Source: Paramuribaculum sp. (GTDB lineage: Bacteria > Bacteroidota > Bacteroidia > Bacteroidales > Muribaculaceae). Taken from it: 12,702 bases of DNA. The translations under genes and the position numbers were made by a program. The notes under the pieces were generated by a model, which saw nothing but the letters and a program-made list of their open reading frames with translations, made no database searches and was not told the DNA's origin. Where the stretch lies: the NCBI GenBank assembly GCA_029051965.1, contig JAIDJZ010000032.1, forward strand, positions 1-12,702, given 5' to 3'. Shown one piece after another: positions 6,789 through 12,702 of this stretch; position 1 is the stretch's first letter; each line of letters opens with the position of its first letter.

Positions 6789-9700
6789 TTAGAAGTTGAA
6801 GTTTACATTGAAACCGAAGTTGCGGAGCGAAGGCATCATGAAGTTGTCGATACCCTGGAAGTAGTTTCCAGCTGAAGCCACTGCTTCGGGATCATAGGGA
6901 GCCTTGTTGTAGATCATCCAGAGGTTGCGGCCGACGAGCGAGACTTTGATGTCGCAGACGTTGTTGAGCCATTTGCGCGGGATGAGGTAAGAGAGAGTGG
7001 CTTCCTGAAGACGCACGTTTGTAGCCGAGTAGGTGTAGTACTGGGGCACAGTTTCGCCGGAAGCGATCAGACCGTACCACTGTTCGGGATTCACGCGGTC
7101 ACCGCTTTGGAGGGCCACATAGCCGAGGTCGCGGGCATCGCCGGAGGCAGCAGACACACCGTAGAGGTCGAGAACGGCCTGAGTACGCGAGTAGACGATA
7201 CCGCCGAGACGTGCCGAAAACATTACGCTTGCAGAAAGGTTCTTGTAGCGGAAAGAGTTGTTCCAGGCGAGGTTGCCTTTGGGAAGAACCGAGCCGAGTT
7301 TAATGGGTTTGTCGGCGACATTGACTGTGCTGACATTACCGTTGGCGTCGACATAGATGTTACCATTGGCGTCGCGAGCGAGGTCGACCATAGAGTATAG
7401 GTCGCCCATTGTACCGCCTTCGCGAAGGATGAAGCGGGTTGCACCTACCTGAGTGTCAGACATCACGAGCTGATCGATCTCGAGTTTTTCACCGGTGATC
7501 GGGTTGACGGCGTTGCGGCCGAGTTCGACGATCTTGTTGCGGTTGAACGAGTATGTCAGACCGGAAGTCCAAGTGAAGTCACCCCAAGTGTGATCGTAGT
7601 TGAGGGCGAATTCCATACCCCAGTTGCGAACGTTACCGGTCTGGAGATAGATCTTCGAGTATTCGCCGGTTGCGATGTTGGGGTTGAATGTCTGGTTGTG
7701 GGTGTCGGCCTGATACCATGTAGCATCGAATGTCAGGTCTTTAAACAGACGGAAGTTCATACCGACTTCCCATGATTTGGTACGTTCGGGCATGAGGTCT
7801 GTCACAGGATACTGAGTGAGGACGGTCCATGTTCCGTTTTTCCATTCATAGCGGGGATTTGCGATGAAACGCTGGAAAGCAGTACCAACGGAAGCCCAAG
7901 AAGCACGGATTTTCCAATAAGAGATGTATTCGGGATTGAATTCAATTCCGGCATCGGCAAACATCTGGTTCATCAGGACAGAGACACCGACCGAAGGATA
8001 GAAGAACGAAGAGTTCTTGGAGTCGGGACCGGCAAGCTGAGAGGGCCAGTCGTTACGTCCGGTAAGAGTCAGATAATATGTGCTACGATAGCCGAGGTCA
8101 GCACTTGCATAGAGCGACTGAGTCTGTTCGCGCCATCCGTCCTGAGTTTTATTAGGCATCGTAGTGATATTATTGATCGTAAAGAAGTTGGTCAGACCAG
8201 CCTGCTGTCCGGGGTAGTTCTGCGAACCGTCGGCGATACCGCCGCGAACATCCATCGATTCGTAGCGCATGTCGGAGATCGAACCGCCGACGTTGGCCTG
8301 AAGGTTGAAGTCAGCACCGAGATCTTTGTTGAACGAAGCGAGGAAGTCGGCATAGATCTGCTTTTCTTTGTAGCGCGAAGTACCGAAGTAGCCGCGTTCG
8401 GAGTTGTCGCAAAGGTTACCGAGGGTTGTCGCGTAGCGTTTGTCATCGGCAGTGGTATATGAGTTGTCGATACGAACACGTCCGCTAAGGGTCAGGTAGG
8501 GAAGCACCTTATAAGAGAGCTGAGCGCCGAGCATGTAGCGGTCTTTGTAGCTTTCACGAAGGTTGCGGTAGTTGACCCAGTAGGGGTTCTGTACGGTCAG
8601 ACCGTATTCGCCGTATTTCCAGTTCTGGACATTGATCTTACGCGAAGGATCATAGACTTCATACATGCGCACTTCGTCCCAGTCGTTGCCGCGGGGGAAG
8701 AGATAAGCGCCGACGATGGGGTTCATGTAGGAACCCTGGTTGATCATGTTGCGGTCGCTCTGATAGATGTAGCTTGCGTTGAGGTCGAGTGTCAGCTTGT
8801 CATCGAGGAAGTTCGATGTGTTGCGGATGTTGAAATTATAGCGGTCGTAGCGGTCGTTGGGCACGATTCCTTTCGAGTTGACGGCAGCAGCCGATGCGTA
8901 GGTCTGGTTCTTGTCAGTACCAGTCGAGAAGGTGATCGAGTTTGTAGCGACGAAACCTGTCTGGAGATAATCGGAAGCGATGTCGTAGCCAGAGTTATTA
9001 TACGGAGTCAGGCGCGAACCCCAGCTATAGGAAGAGTTGGGATCATAGGCTCCGTTCTGACCGGCACCGTAGGTGTTCTGGAAGCGGGGAAGAATCCATG
9101 CGCGGTTCCATTCGAGGTTTGATCCGACAGTGATTTTAGTTTTGCCAGCCGAACCTTTCTTTGTTGTGATCACGATCGCACCGTTGGCAGCGTCCGAACC
9201 ATAGAGGGCGGCAGCGGCAGCACCGGTGAGGACCGACATTGATTCGATGTCGTCGGGGTTGAGGTCGGCGATAGGTTCAGTAGCACCCTGTGAGCCGAAA
9301 GCGCCGGAGTCACCACTTGAACGAGCGGGACGCATGGGCATACCGTCGACAACGTAGAGGGCGTTTGAAGACTGCATGATTGATTTAGTACCACGCATCA
9401 CAACCTTCGAGATACCACCGGTACCGGATGAAGAGGCGTTGATGTTCACACCAGCGACCTTACCGGCAAGGCTGTTGACGAAGTTGGCGTCCTTGTTGGT
9501 TGTCAGGGCGTCGCCCTTAACCTGCTGGACGTTATAGGAGAGAGATTTCTGTTCGCGTTTGATACCGAGAGCTGTCACAACGACTTCGTCGAGAGTCTTC
9601 GAGTCCTCTTTCATGGTAACAGTGACGGGGCTTATTCCGGTCAGCTTGAGTGTTGTCGGCGAGAAACCGATGTAGCTGAAAGTCAGAACGTCGCCCGGAC

Positions 9701-9956
9701 GCGCTTTAAGAGAGAAACGGCCTTCGAAGTCGGTTGAGGCCATAGCCCCTTTCCCTTCTATGCCTACCGTAACACCGATAAGAGGTTCGCCCGACGGATC
9801 GAGCACCACACCGGTAATCGTGGACGCGCCAGCCTCCTGAGGCATAGCGGCGGCCGACGCTGCAAGAACAGGACTGTTCTGTGCATATAGCACGGGGCCG
9901 CATGTAAGCGCGGCACACAATGCTACAAACTTAGGTCTCATGAAATCTAAATTCAT
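6789..9956 (-). CDS. SusC-like TonB-dependent outer-membrane transporter
   Basis: This 1055-aa protein imports oligosaccharides across the outer membrane using TonB-ExbBD energy. A signal peptide ends near LYAQ (residue 26). Residues about 46-118 form the carboxypeptidase-regulatory-like domain typical of SusC (TGVVLDPSGEPLIGVTV...DFEGRFSL...SYIGF). A TonB-box-like segment TLDEVVVTALG lies at 121-131. The plug follows, including GVNINASSSGTGGISKVVMR (169-188) and YVVDGMPM. The rest is a 22-strand-type barrel ending in FGFNVNFNF, with the C-terminal Phe expected for BAM-dependent assembly. The length is typical for the family. The start could be the ATG at 9956 or the second ATG at 9941; the latter gives a cleaner signal peptide (MRPKF...) without Asp in its n-region. 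It is the first gene of the operon, preceded by a leader of about 190 nt. The substrate is inferred from the downstream GH18 gene to be N-glycan. Confidence 0.96.
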   Translation of the reverse strand: MNLDFMRPKFVALCAALTCGPVLYAQNSPVLAASAAAMPQEAGASTITGVVLDPSGEPLIGVTVGIEGKGAMASTDFEGRFSLKARPGDVLTFSYIGFSPTTLKLTGISPVTVTMKEDSKTLDEVVVTALGIKREQKSLSYNVQQVKGDALTTNKDANFVNSLAGKVAGVNINASSSGTGGISKVVMRGTKSIMQSSNALYVVDGMPMRPARSSGDSGAFGSQGATEPIADLNPDDIESMSVLTGAAAAALYGSDAANGAIVITTKKGSAGKTKITVGSNLEWNRAWILPRFQNTYGAGQNGAYDPNSSYSWGSRLTPYNNSGYDIASDYLQTGFVATNSITFSTGTDKNQTYASAAAVNSKGIVPNDRYDRYNFNIRNTSNFLDDKLTLDLNASYIYQSDRNMINQGSYMNPIVGAYLFPRGNDWDEVRMYEVYDPSRKINVQNWKYGEYGLTVQNPYWVNYRNLRESYKDRYMLGAQLSYKVLPYLTLSGRVRIDNSYTTADDKRYATTLGNLCDNSERGYFGTSRYKEKQIYADFLASFNKDLGADFNLQANVGGSISDMRYESMDVRGGIADGSQNYPGQQAGLTNFFTINNITTMPNKTQDGWREQTQSLYASADLGYRSTYYLTLTGRNDWPSQLAGPDSKNSSFFYPSVGVSVLMNQMFADAGIEFNPEYISYWKIRASWASVGTAFQRFIANPRYEWKNGTWTVLTQYPVTDLMPERTKSWEVGMNFRLFKDLTFDATWYQADTHNQTFNPNIATGEYSKIYLQTGNVRNWGMEFALNYDHTWGDFTWTSGLTYSFNRNKIVELGRNAVNPITGEKLEIDQLVMSDTQVGATRFILREGGTMGDLYSMVDLARDANGNIYVDANGNVSTVNVADKPIKLGSVLPKGNLAWNNSFRYKNLSASVMFSARLGGIVYSRTQAVLDLYGVSAASGDARDLGYVALQSGDRVNPEQWYGLIASGETVPQYYTYSATNVRLQEATLSYLIPRKWLNNVCDIKVSLVGRNLWMIYNKAPYDPEAVASAGNYFQGIDNFMMPSLRNFGFNVNFNF

Positions 9957-10024
9957 ATGATCATGGCACTGGTTAGTGAATAAATATTGATTAAAAAGAT
10001 TTTATTTCTAAATGATAATATTCC

Positions 10025-10069
10025 AAAAAGTGCAGATACAGTTAATAATCAAATATCTACACAACTGCG
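10025..10069 (-). terminator. Attenuator-like hairpin with U-run in the susC leader
   Basis: On the minus strand GTGTAGATA (10062-10054) can pair with TATCTGCAC (10038-10030) as a 9-bp stem with one G.U pair and a 15-nt loop, followed at once by five T (10029-10025). This is the form of an intrinsic terminator, placed between the likely promoter and the susC start. A competing pairing exists: CAGTT (10067-10063) just before the stem is complementary to AACTG (10043-10039) in the loop, and would disrupt the first stem or form a pseudoknot with it. The stem is only moderately GC-rich. Regulation by attenuation is inferred. Confidence 0.4.
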
Positions 10070-10080
10070 AGGGGGAGGAA

Positions 10081-10090
10081 TTGTTAACAA
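10081..10090. promoter_or_regulatory. Perfect 10-bp palindrome in the susC leader
   Basis: TTGTTAACAA is a perfect palindrome about 65 bp inside the predicted transcribed leader and about 125 bp from the susC start. It could be an operator half-site pair for a dimeric regulator, but AT-rich palindromes of this size also arise by chance. No second copy was noticed in the region. Confidence 0.25.
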
Positions 10091-10153
10091 GCCTTAACGC
10101 AACATCAAGGACTTAAGATCTGTTAAATTATCCGATTATTTGTGAGGTGCCTA

Positions 10154-10161
10154 CAAAATTA
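10154..10161 (-). promoter_or_regulatory. Probable PUL (susC) promoter, -7 box
   Basis: On the minus strand the sequence reads TAATTTTG, a full match to the Bacteroidetes sigma-ABfr -7 consensus TAnnTTTG. No TTG was seen at the usual distance upstream, so the -33 element is weak or replaced by an activator, as is common for regulated PULs. Transcription would begin near 10147 and give a leader of about 190 nt before susC. Confidence 0.5.
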
Positions 10162-10323
10162 GTAAAAAGTTGCAACGAAATACCCCGAAGCATATTAAAA
10201 GAATTTAAAATTTTCTATCATTTCAAAAAACAGCAACACCCCTTCCGAAGGCGGTCGTTTCATACAGAGTGACAAAAAATTACAGATTTCACGAATTGTA
10301 AGAAAAATGTTAGCTTTTTTTCG

Positions 10324-10331
10324 TAATTTTG
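10324..10331 (+). promoter_or_regulatory. Probable purB promoter, -7 box
   Basis: TAATTTTG matches the Bacteroidetes -7 consensus TAnnTTTG. The nearest upstream TTG is at 10296-10298, a gap of 25 bp, longer than the usual 19-21 bp, so the -33 element is uncertain. The predicted start near 10338 gives a leader of about 114 nt before purB. Confidence 0.55.
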
Positions 10332-10347
10332 CGGCGAAACAGGCTGC

Positions 10348-10387
10348 TGACGGCTTCCGCGGTGGCAACCGCATGACGGCTTCCGCG
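10348..10387 (+). repeat. 14-bp direct repeat pair in the purB leader
   Basis: TGACGGCTTCCGCG occurs at 10348-10361 and again at 10374-10387, exactly, with a 26-bp period. Between the copies GCGGT (10359-10363) and ACCGC (10368-10372) can form a 5-bp hairpin with loop GGCA. The repeat lies downstream of the predicted transcription start, so it would be part of the purB 5' UTR. Confidence 0.75.
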
Positions 10388-10392
10388 TGTCT

Positions 10393-10405
10393 GATTGCAG
10401 CAATC
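10393..10405 (+). repeat. Small palindrome in the purB leader
   Basis: GATTGC and GCAATC flank a single A, forming a perfect 13-nt palindrome just after the direct repeats and 46 bp before the purB ATG. It may fold as a short hairpin in the 5' UTR or be a protein site. Its role is unknown. Confidence 0.4.
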
Positions 10406-10451
10406 ACCTGACCCGACCAAGAGACCAATCATTCTAACCTAACAATCAAAT

Positions 10452-11795
10452 ATGGAGCTCAGCACTCTCACCGCTATCTCGCCTATCGACGGCCGCTACC
10501 GTGCCAAGTGTGAAACCCTCGACCTTTATTTCTCGGAATTCGCTCTGATCCGCTACAGAGTCCGTGTCGAGGTTGAATATTTCATCGCTTTGTGTGACAT
10601 TCCGCTTCCGCAGCTTGCCGGAATTGACAAAGGCAAGTTCGACAGCCTGCGAAAGATCTACACTGATTTCTCGCTTGCAGATGCCGAACGTATCAAGGAG
10701 ATCGAAATGACCACAAACCATGACGTCAAGGCAGTCGAATATTTCCTGAAGGAGTGTTTCGACCGTCTCGGCCTCGAACAGTACAAGGAATTCATCCATT
10801 TCGGCCTGACTTCACAGGATATCAACAACACGTCAGTCCCGATGTCGATCAATGAGGCACTTGCCCATGTCTACATCCCGGCTCTCGAAGAGATGATCGG
10901 CAAGCTGGCGACTATGGCCGAAGACTGGAAGGATGTCGCCCTTCTGGCCCGCACCCACGGCCAACCGGCCTCCCCTACCCGACTGGGAAAGGAAATCATG
11001 GTTTTCGTCTATCGCCTCAACGAGCAGCTTGAGCTTCTCAAAGCCGCCAAGATCAGCGGTAAGTTCGGCGGCGCTACCGGGAATTTCAACGCTCACTCGG
11101 TGGCCTATCCGTCGATCGACTGGAAGGGATTCGCTGCCGGCTTCCTTTCGGAACGCCTCGGAATCGTCCGCGAGGAGTTCACGACCCAGATCTCGAACTA
11201 CGACAATCTGGCCGCCGTGTTCGATGCGATGCGCCGCATCAATACGATCATGATCGACCTCGACCGCGATATCTGGATGTATATCTCACAGGACTATTTC
11301 AAGCAGCGCATCAAAGCGGGCGAAGTCGGCTCGTCGGCAATGCCCCACAAGGTCAATCCGATCGATTTCGAGAATTCGGAGGGCAATCTCGGAATGGCAA
11401 ACGCTATTCTGGGACATCTCGCCCAGAAGCTGCCGATCTCGCGTCTGCAGCGTGACCTGACAGACTCGACGGTGCTCCGCAATGTCGGCGTTCCGATGGG
11501 CCACATGATGATTGCCGTCGCAAGCACCATGAAGGGTCTCGGCAAGCTGATCCTCAACGAGGATGCTCTCAAAGCTGATCTCGAGCGCATGTGGATGGTC
11601 GTTGCCGAGGGTATCCAGACGATCCTGCGCCGCGAAGGCTATCCCCACCCCTATGAGACACTCAAGCAGCTGACCCGCACCAATGAGGCTGTCACAGAAA
11701 AGAGCATTGCCGAGTTTATCGACACTCTCGAGGTTTCCGATGATGTCAAGGCGGAACTCCACCGTCTCTCGCCGTCGACCTACACCGGTATCTGA
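10452..11795 (+). CDS. purB: Adenylosuccinate lyase PurB
   Basis: This 447-aa cytoplasmic enzyme of purine synthesis releases fumarate from SAICAR (giving AICAR) and from adenylosuccinate (giving AMP). The sequence follows the E. coli-type PurB along its whole length, from MELSTLTAISPIDGRY at the N-terminus. Key elements seen are TTNHDVKAVEYFLKE (87-101), FIHFGLTSQDINN (114-126), ARTHGQPASPTRLGKE (166-181, His169 matching the general acid) and the superfamily signature GSSAMPHKVNP (293-303), whose flexible-loop Ser294/Ser295 supplies the catalytic base. The following DFENSEGNLG segment is also conserved. The protein ends at STYTGI, about ten residues short of E. coli PurB as I recall it; nothing suggests a frameshift. 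It is monocistronic, with its own predicted promoter upstream and a strong terminator 15 bp after the stop. The ATG is preceded by an AT-rich stretch without a Shine-Dalgarno sequence. It is a housekeeping neighbour and not part of the PUL. Confidence 0.98.
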   Translation: MELSTLTAISPIDGRYRAKCETLDLYFSEFALIRYRVRVEVEYFIALCDIPLPQLAGIDKGKFDSLRKIYTDFSLADAERIKEIEMTTNHDVKAVEYFLKECFDRLGLEQYKEFIHFGLTSQDINNTSVPMSINEALAHVYIPALEEMIGKLATMAEDWKDVALLARTHGQPASPTRLGKEIMVFVYRLNEQLELLKAAKISGKFGGATGNFNAHSVAYPSIDWKGFAAGFLSERLGIVREEFTTQISNYDNLAAVFDAMRRINTIMIDLDRDIWMYISQDYFKQRIKAGEVGSSAMPHKVNPIDFENSEGNLGMANAILGHLAQKLPISRLQRDLTDSTVLRNVGVPMGHMMIAVASTMKGLGKLILNEDALKADLERMWMVVAEGIQTILRREGYPHPYETLKQLTRTNEAVTEKSIAEFIDTLEVSDDVKAELHRLSPSTYTGI

Positions 11796-11810
11796 TCGTA
11801 AAGTCATATA

Positions 11811-11870
11811 AATCAAAATAAAACGAGGCTCTGAAATCAGCTGATTTCAGAGCCTCGTTTTATTTTGATT
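11811..11870. terminator. Perfect 60-bp palindrome, bidirectional terminator
   Basis: The 30-bp arms 11811-11840 and 11841-11870 are exact reverse complements with no spacer, centred on CAGCTG. Each arm has a GC-containing inner part (GAGGCTCTGAAATCAG in the left arm) and an outer AT-rich tail, so transcripts from either side form a GC stem followed by a CGTTTTATTTT run. It sits between convergent purB (stop at 11795) and the SH3-domain gene (stop at 11886). It should therefore end transcription in both directions. Confidence 0.92.
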
Positions 11871-11885
11871 CCGTTCGGGCGGAGT

Positions 11886-12479
11886 TTACTCGGAAGGATG
11901 GATCTCGGTCCAGATCTGACCGGCAAAGACGGCAAGGCCAGCCTCGGGGTTGCAGGCAAACGACAGCGGCACTGCGGTTTCGGTTTTCGGACGATAGACG
12001 TCGCCGTCAAGCCCCCAGTAGGTTTCGTTGACTTCGATTGTCGCAGGCAGCTCGGCTCTCTGAAGCTCACGGTCGACAAGACGATACCATGTCGAAACCA
12101 CTCCTTCGGGAGTCGAGTTGATGATCAGCGTTCCACCGCGGTCGCCGTCCTGAGGATAGAGGACCCAGTTGGTGTTGAGAAACTGGGCAGTCAGGCCGTT
12201 GTGGGTCATCGGGATAAGGAATTCGGCTTTGACATAGCCTTTCATCGGGGTTTCGACTCCGGTCTTGGCGTTGCGTCGCGTCCAGCTTACAGGACACCAT
12301 TCGTCGACTTCTTCGCCGGCTTCGATTATCATCAGGTTGGGCAGACGGGCAATGCGTGTCGATTCGATCGACGGCTTTTCACGGACGTTGAGAAAATCGG
12401 CCTTGACGATCGCAGGATTGGCCATGACTAACGATGGCATGACGCAGAGCGATAGAATTAGAAATAAGATTCGATTCAT
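11886..12479 (-). CDS. Secreted bacterial SH3-domain protein of unknown function
   Basis: This 197-aa protein has an N-terminal Sec signal peptide (MNRILFLILSLCVMPSLVMA, cleavage likely after Ala20). There is no lipobox cysteine at the cleavage site, so a periplasmic or secreted location is expected. Residues about 24-89 form a bacterial SH3 (SH3b-type) domain: ADFLNVREKPSIESTRIARL, then a hydrophobic strand, WCPVSW, and the closing GYVKAEFL. Such domains usually bind peptidoglycan or peptide ligands. The remaining 110 residues (GLTAQFLNTNWVLYPQDGD..., ending at IWTEIHPSE) look beta-rich, and I do not recognise them. No catalytic motif is seen. The gene stands alone, with its own promoter upstream and the shared palindromic terminator 15 bp past its stop. 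ATG start and TAA stop are both present. Confidence 0.85.
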   Translation of the reverse strand: MNRILFLILSLCVMPSLVMANPAIVKADFLNVREKPSIESTRIARLPNLMIIEAGEEVDEWCPVSWTRRNAKTGVETPMKGYVKAEFLIPMTHNGLTAQFLNTNWVLYPQDGDRGGTLIINSTPEGVVSTWYRLVDRELQRAELPATIEVNETYWGLDGDVYRPKTETAVPLSFACNPEAGLAVFAGQIWTEIHPSE

Positions 12480-12551
12480 AGATTCAAAAATAATTGGAAT
12501 TTAACTATATGAAATGGTTTGTCCCTGCAGACAATTATAGAGTCTGTAGTG

Positions 12552-12582
12552 CAAAATTACATCAAATCGGCCATTCCGGCAA
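12552..12582 (-). promoter_or_regulatory. Promoter of the SH3-domain gene
   Basis: On the minus strand a TTG (12582-12580) is followed after 20 bp by TAATTTTG (12559-12552), a good match to the Bacteroidetes -33/-7 pattern in both sequence and spacing. Transcription would start near 12545, giving a leader of about 65 nt. This is the best-formed promoter in the window. Confidence 0.7.
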
Positions 12583-12590
12583 ATCGGAAT
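12563..12590. repeat. Direct and inverted repeats overlapping the SH3 gene promoter
   Basis: CAAATCGG occurs twice (12563-12570 and 12580-12587), and ATTCCG (12573-12578) with CGGAAT (12585-12590) form a 6-bp inverted repeat with a 6-nt loop. These overlap the spacer and the -33 region of the predicted promoter, where a repressor or activator could bind. This is inference from position only. Confidence 0.4.
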
Positions 12591-12625
12591 CGCGTAAAGC
12601 TTCTCACTGAGGCGCGGAGACATGA

Positions 12626-12702
12626 AATCGAGTAGGTCGGGAAGCGAAAGTTTTCTGACCTACTTTCGTTTCCTTTCCTCTCACACCACCGTACGTGCCG
12701 TT
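12626..12702 (-). mobile_element. 3' end of a group II intron (domains V and VI), cut by the window end
   Basis: Read on the minus strand from the window edge, the sequence begins in the domain V tetraloop region and continues CACGTACGGTGGTGTGAGAGG, the 3' half of domain V plus linker as known from many bacterial group II introns. Domain VI follows: GAGAGG (12682-12677) pairs with CCT and CTC around an unpaired A at 12633, the expected branch-point bulge. An inner stem GTAGGTC/GACCTAC closes the hairpin. The intron should end at CTCGAT or CTCGATT, placing the 3' splice site near 12626-12627. The rest of the intron and any reverse transcriptase/maturase gene lie beyond the window. The insertion is intergenic, about 45 bp upstream of the SH3 gene promoter. 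Confidence 0.82.

Larger units (their letters stand above)
9957..10451. other. Divergent intergenic region between the PUL and purB
   Basis: This 495-bp stretch has no convincing gene. Toward the PUL it is AT-rich and holds a minus-strand -7 box, a palindrome and an attenuator-like hairpin. Toward purB it holds a plus-strand -7 box and a GC-richer leader with direct repeats. A small palindromic element CCTTCCGAAGG (10241-10251) lies between the two promoters with no assigned role. A 77-codon minus-strand open frame at 10195-10428 overlaps the purB promoter and leader and is not supported as a gene. Confidence 0.8.

Noticed and set aside
10241..10251. CCTTCCGAAGG palindrome with a nearby T-run on the minus strand, considered as a terminator
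   Set aside because: No minus-strand gene lies upstream of it, the stem is short, and the T-run is 14 nt away.
10195..10428. 77-codon minus-strand open frame in the susC-purB intergenic region
   Set aside because: It overlaps the predicted purB promoter and repeat leader, has no recognisable domain, and its composition changes to AT-rich at the end. Not supported as a gene.
11286..11816. 176-codon minus-strand open frame opposite the purB 3' half
   Set aside because: Antisense shadow of purB, without known domain, and its start reaches into the terminator palindrome.

Overview
The window reads as DNA from a gut-type Bacteroidales. A Muribaculaceae-like genome of roughly balanced GC is my guess, not a demonstrated assignment. 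Supporting signs are a SusC/SusD pair, lipoproteins with acidic residues after the lipobox cysteine, Bacteroidetes -7 boxes (TAnnTTTG, seen three times as TAATTTTG), and start codons without clear Shine-Dalgarno sequences. The window looks like a whole assembly contig. Its left edge is a 76-base cytosine run, most likely a sequencing artefact, and its right edge stops inside a group II intron, a typical place for assemblies to break.

Positions 111-9956, minus strand: a six-gene polysaccharide utilization locus (PUL), transcribed right to left. The order is SusC-like TonB-dependent transporter, SusD-like glycan-binding lipoprotein, a GH18-like lipoprotein that has lost all the acidic catalytic residues, a DUF1735 + LamG lipoprotein, an intact GH18 endo-beta-N-acetylglucosaminidase (DUF1735 + GH18), and a lipoprotein with two Ig-like repeats and an unrecognised aromatic-rich C-terminal domain. 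The GH18 enzyme strongly resembles EndoBT-3987 of Bacteroides thetaiotaomicron as I remember it, and the gene order resembles that organism's high-mannose N-glycan PUL. The inferred scheme is this: the surface GH18 cuts N-glycans from glycoproteins between the two core GlcNAc residues, the GH18-like and LamG lipoproteins and SusD hold the released glycan, and SusC imports it. No exo-mannosidase, peptidase or regulator gene lies in the window.

Positions 9957-10451: a divergent intergenic region. It holds a likely minus-strand PUL promoter with a leader of about 190 nt containing a hairpin plus U-run (possible attenuator), and a likely plus-strand purB promoter with a leader containing a 14-bp direct repeat.

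Positions 10452-11795, plus strand: purB (adenylosuccinate lyase), a housekeeping gene. A perfect 60-bp palindrome at 11811-11870 lies between it and the convergent gene and should act as a bidirectional terminator.

Positions 11886-12479, minus strand: a secreted bacterial SH3-domain protein with its own promoter. Upstream of that promoter is the 3' end (domains V and VI) of a minus-strand group II intron, which runs off the window end.
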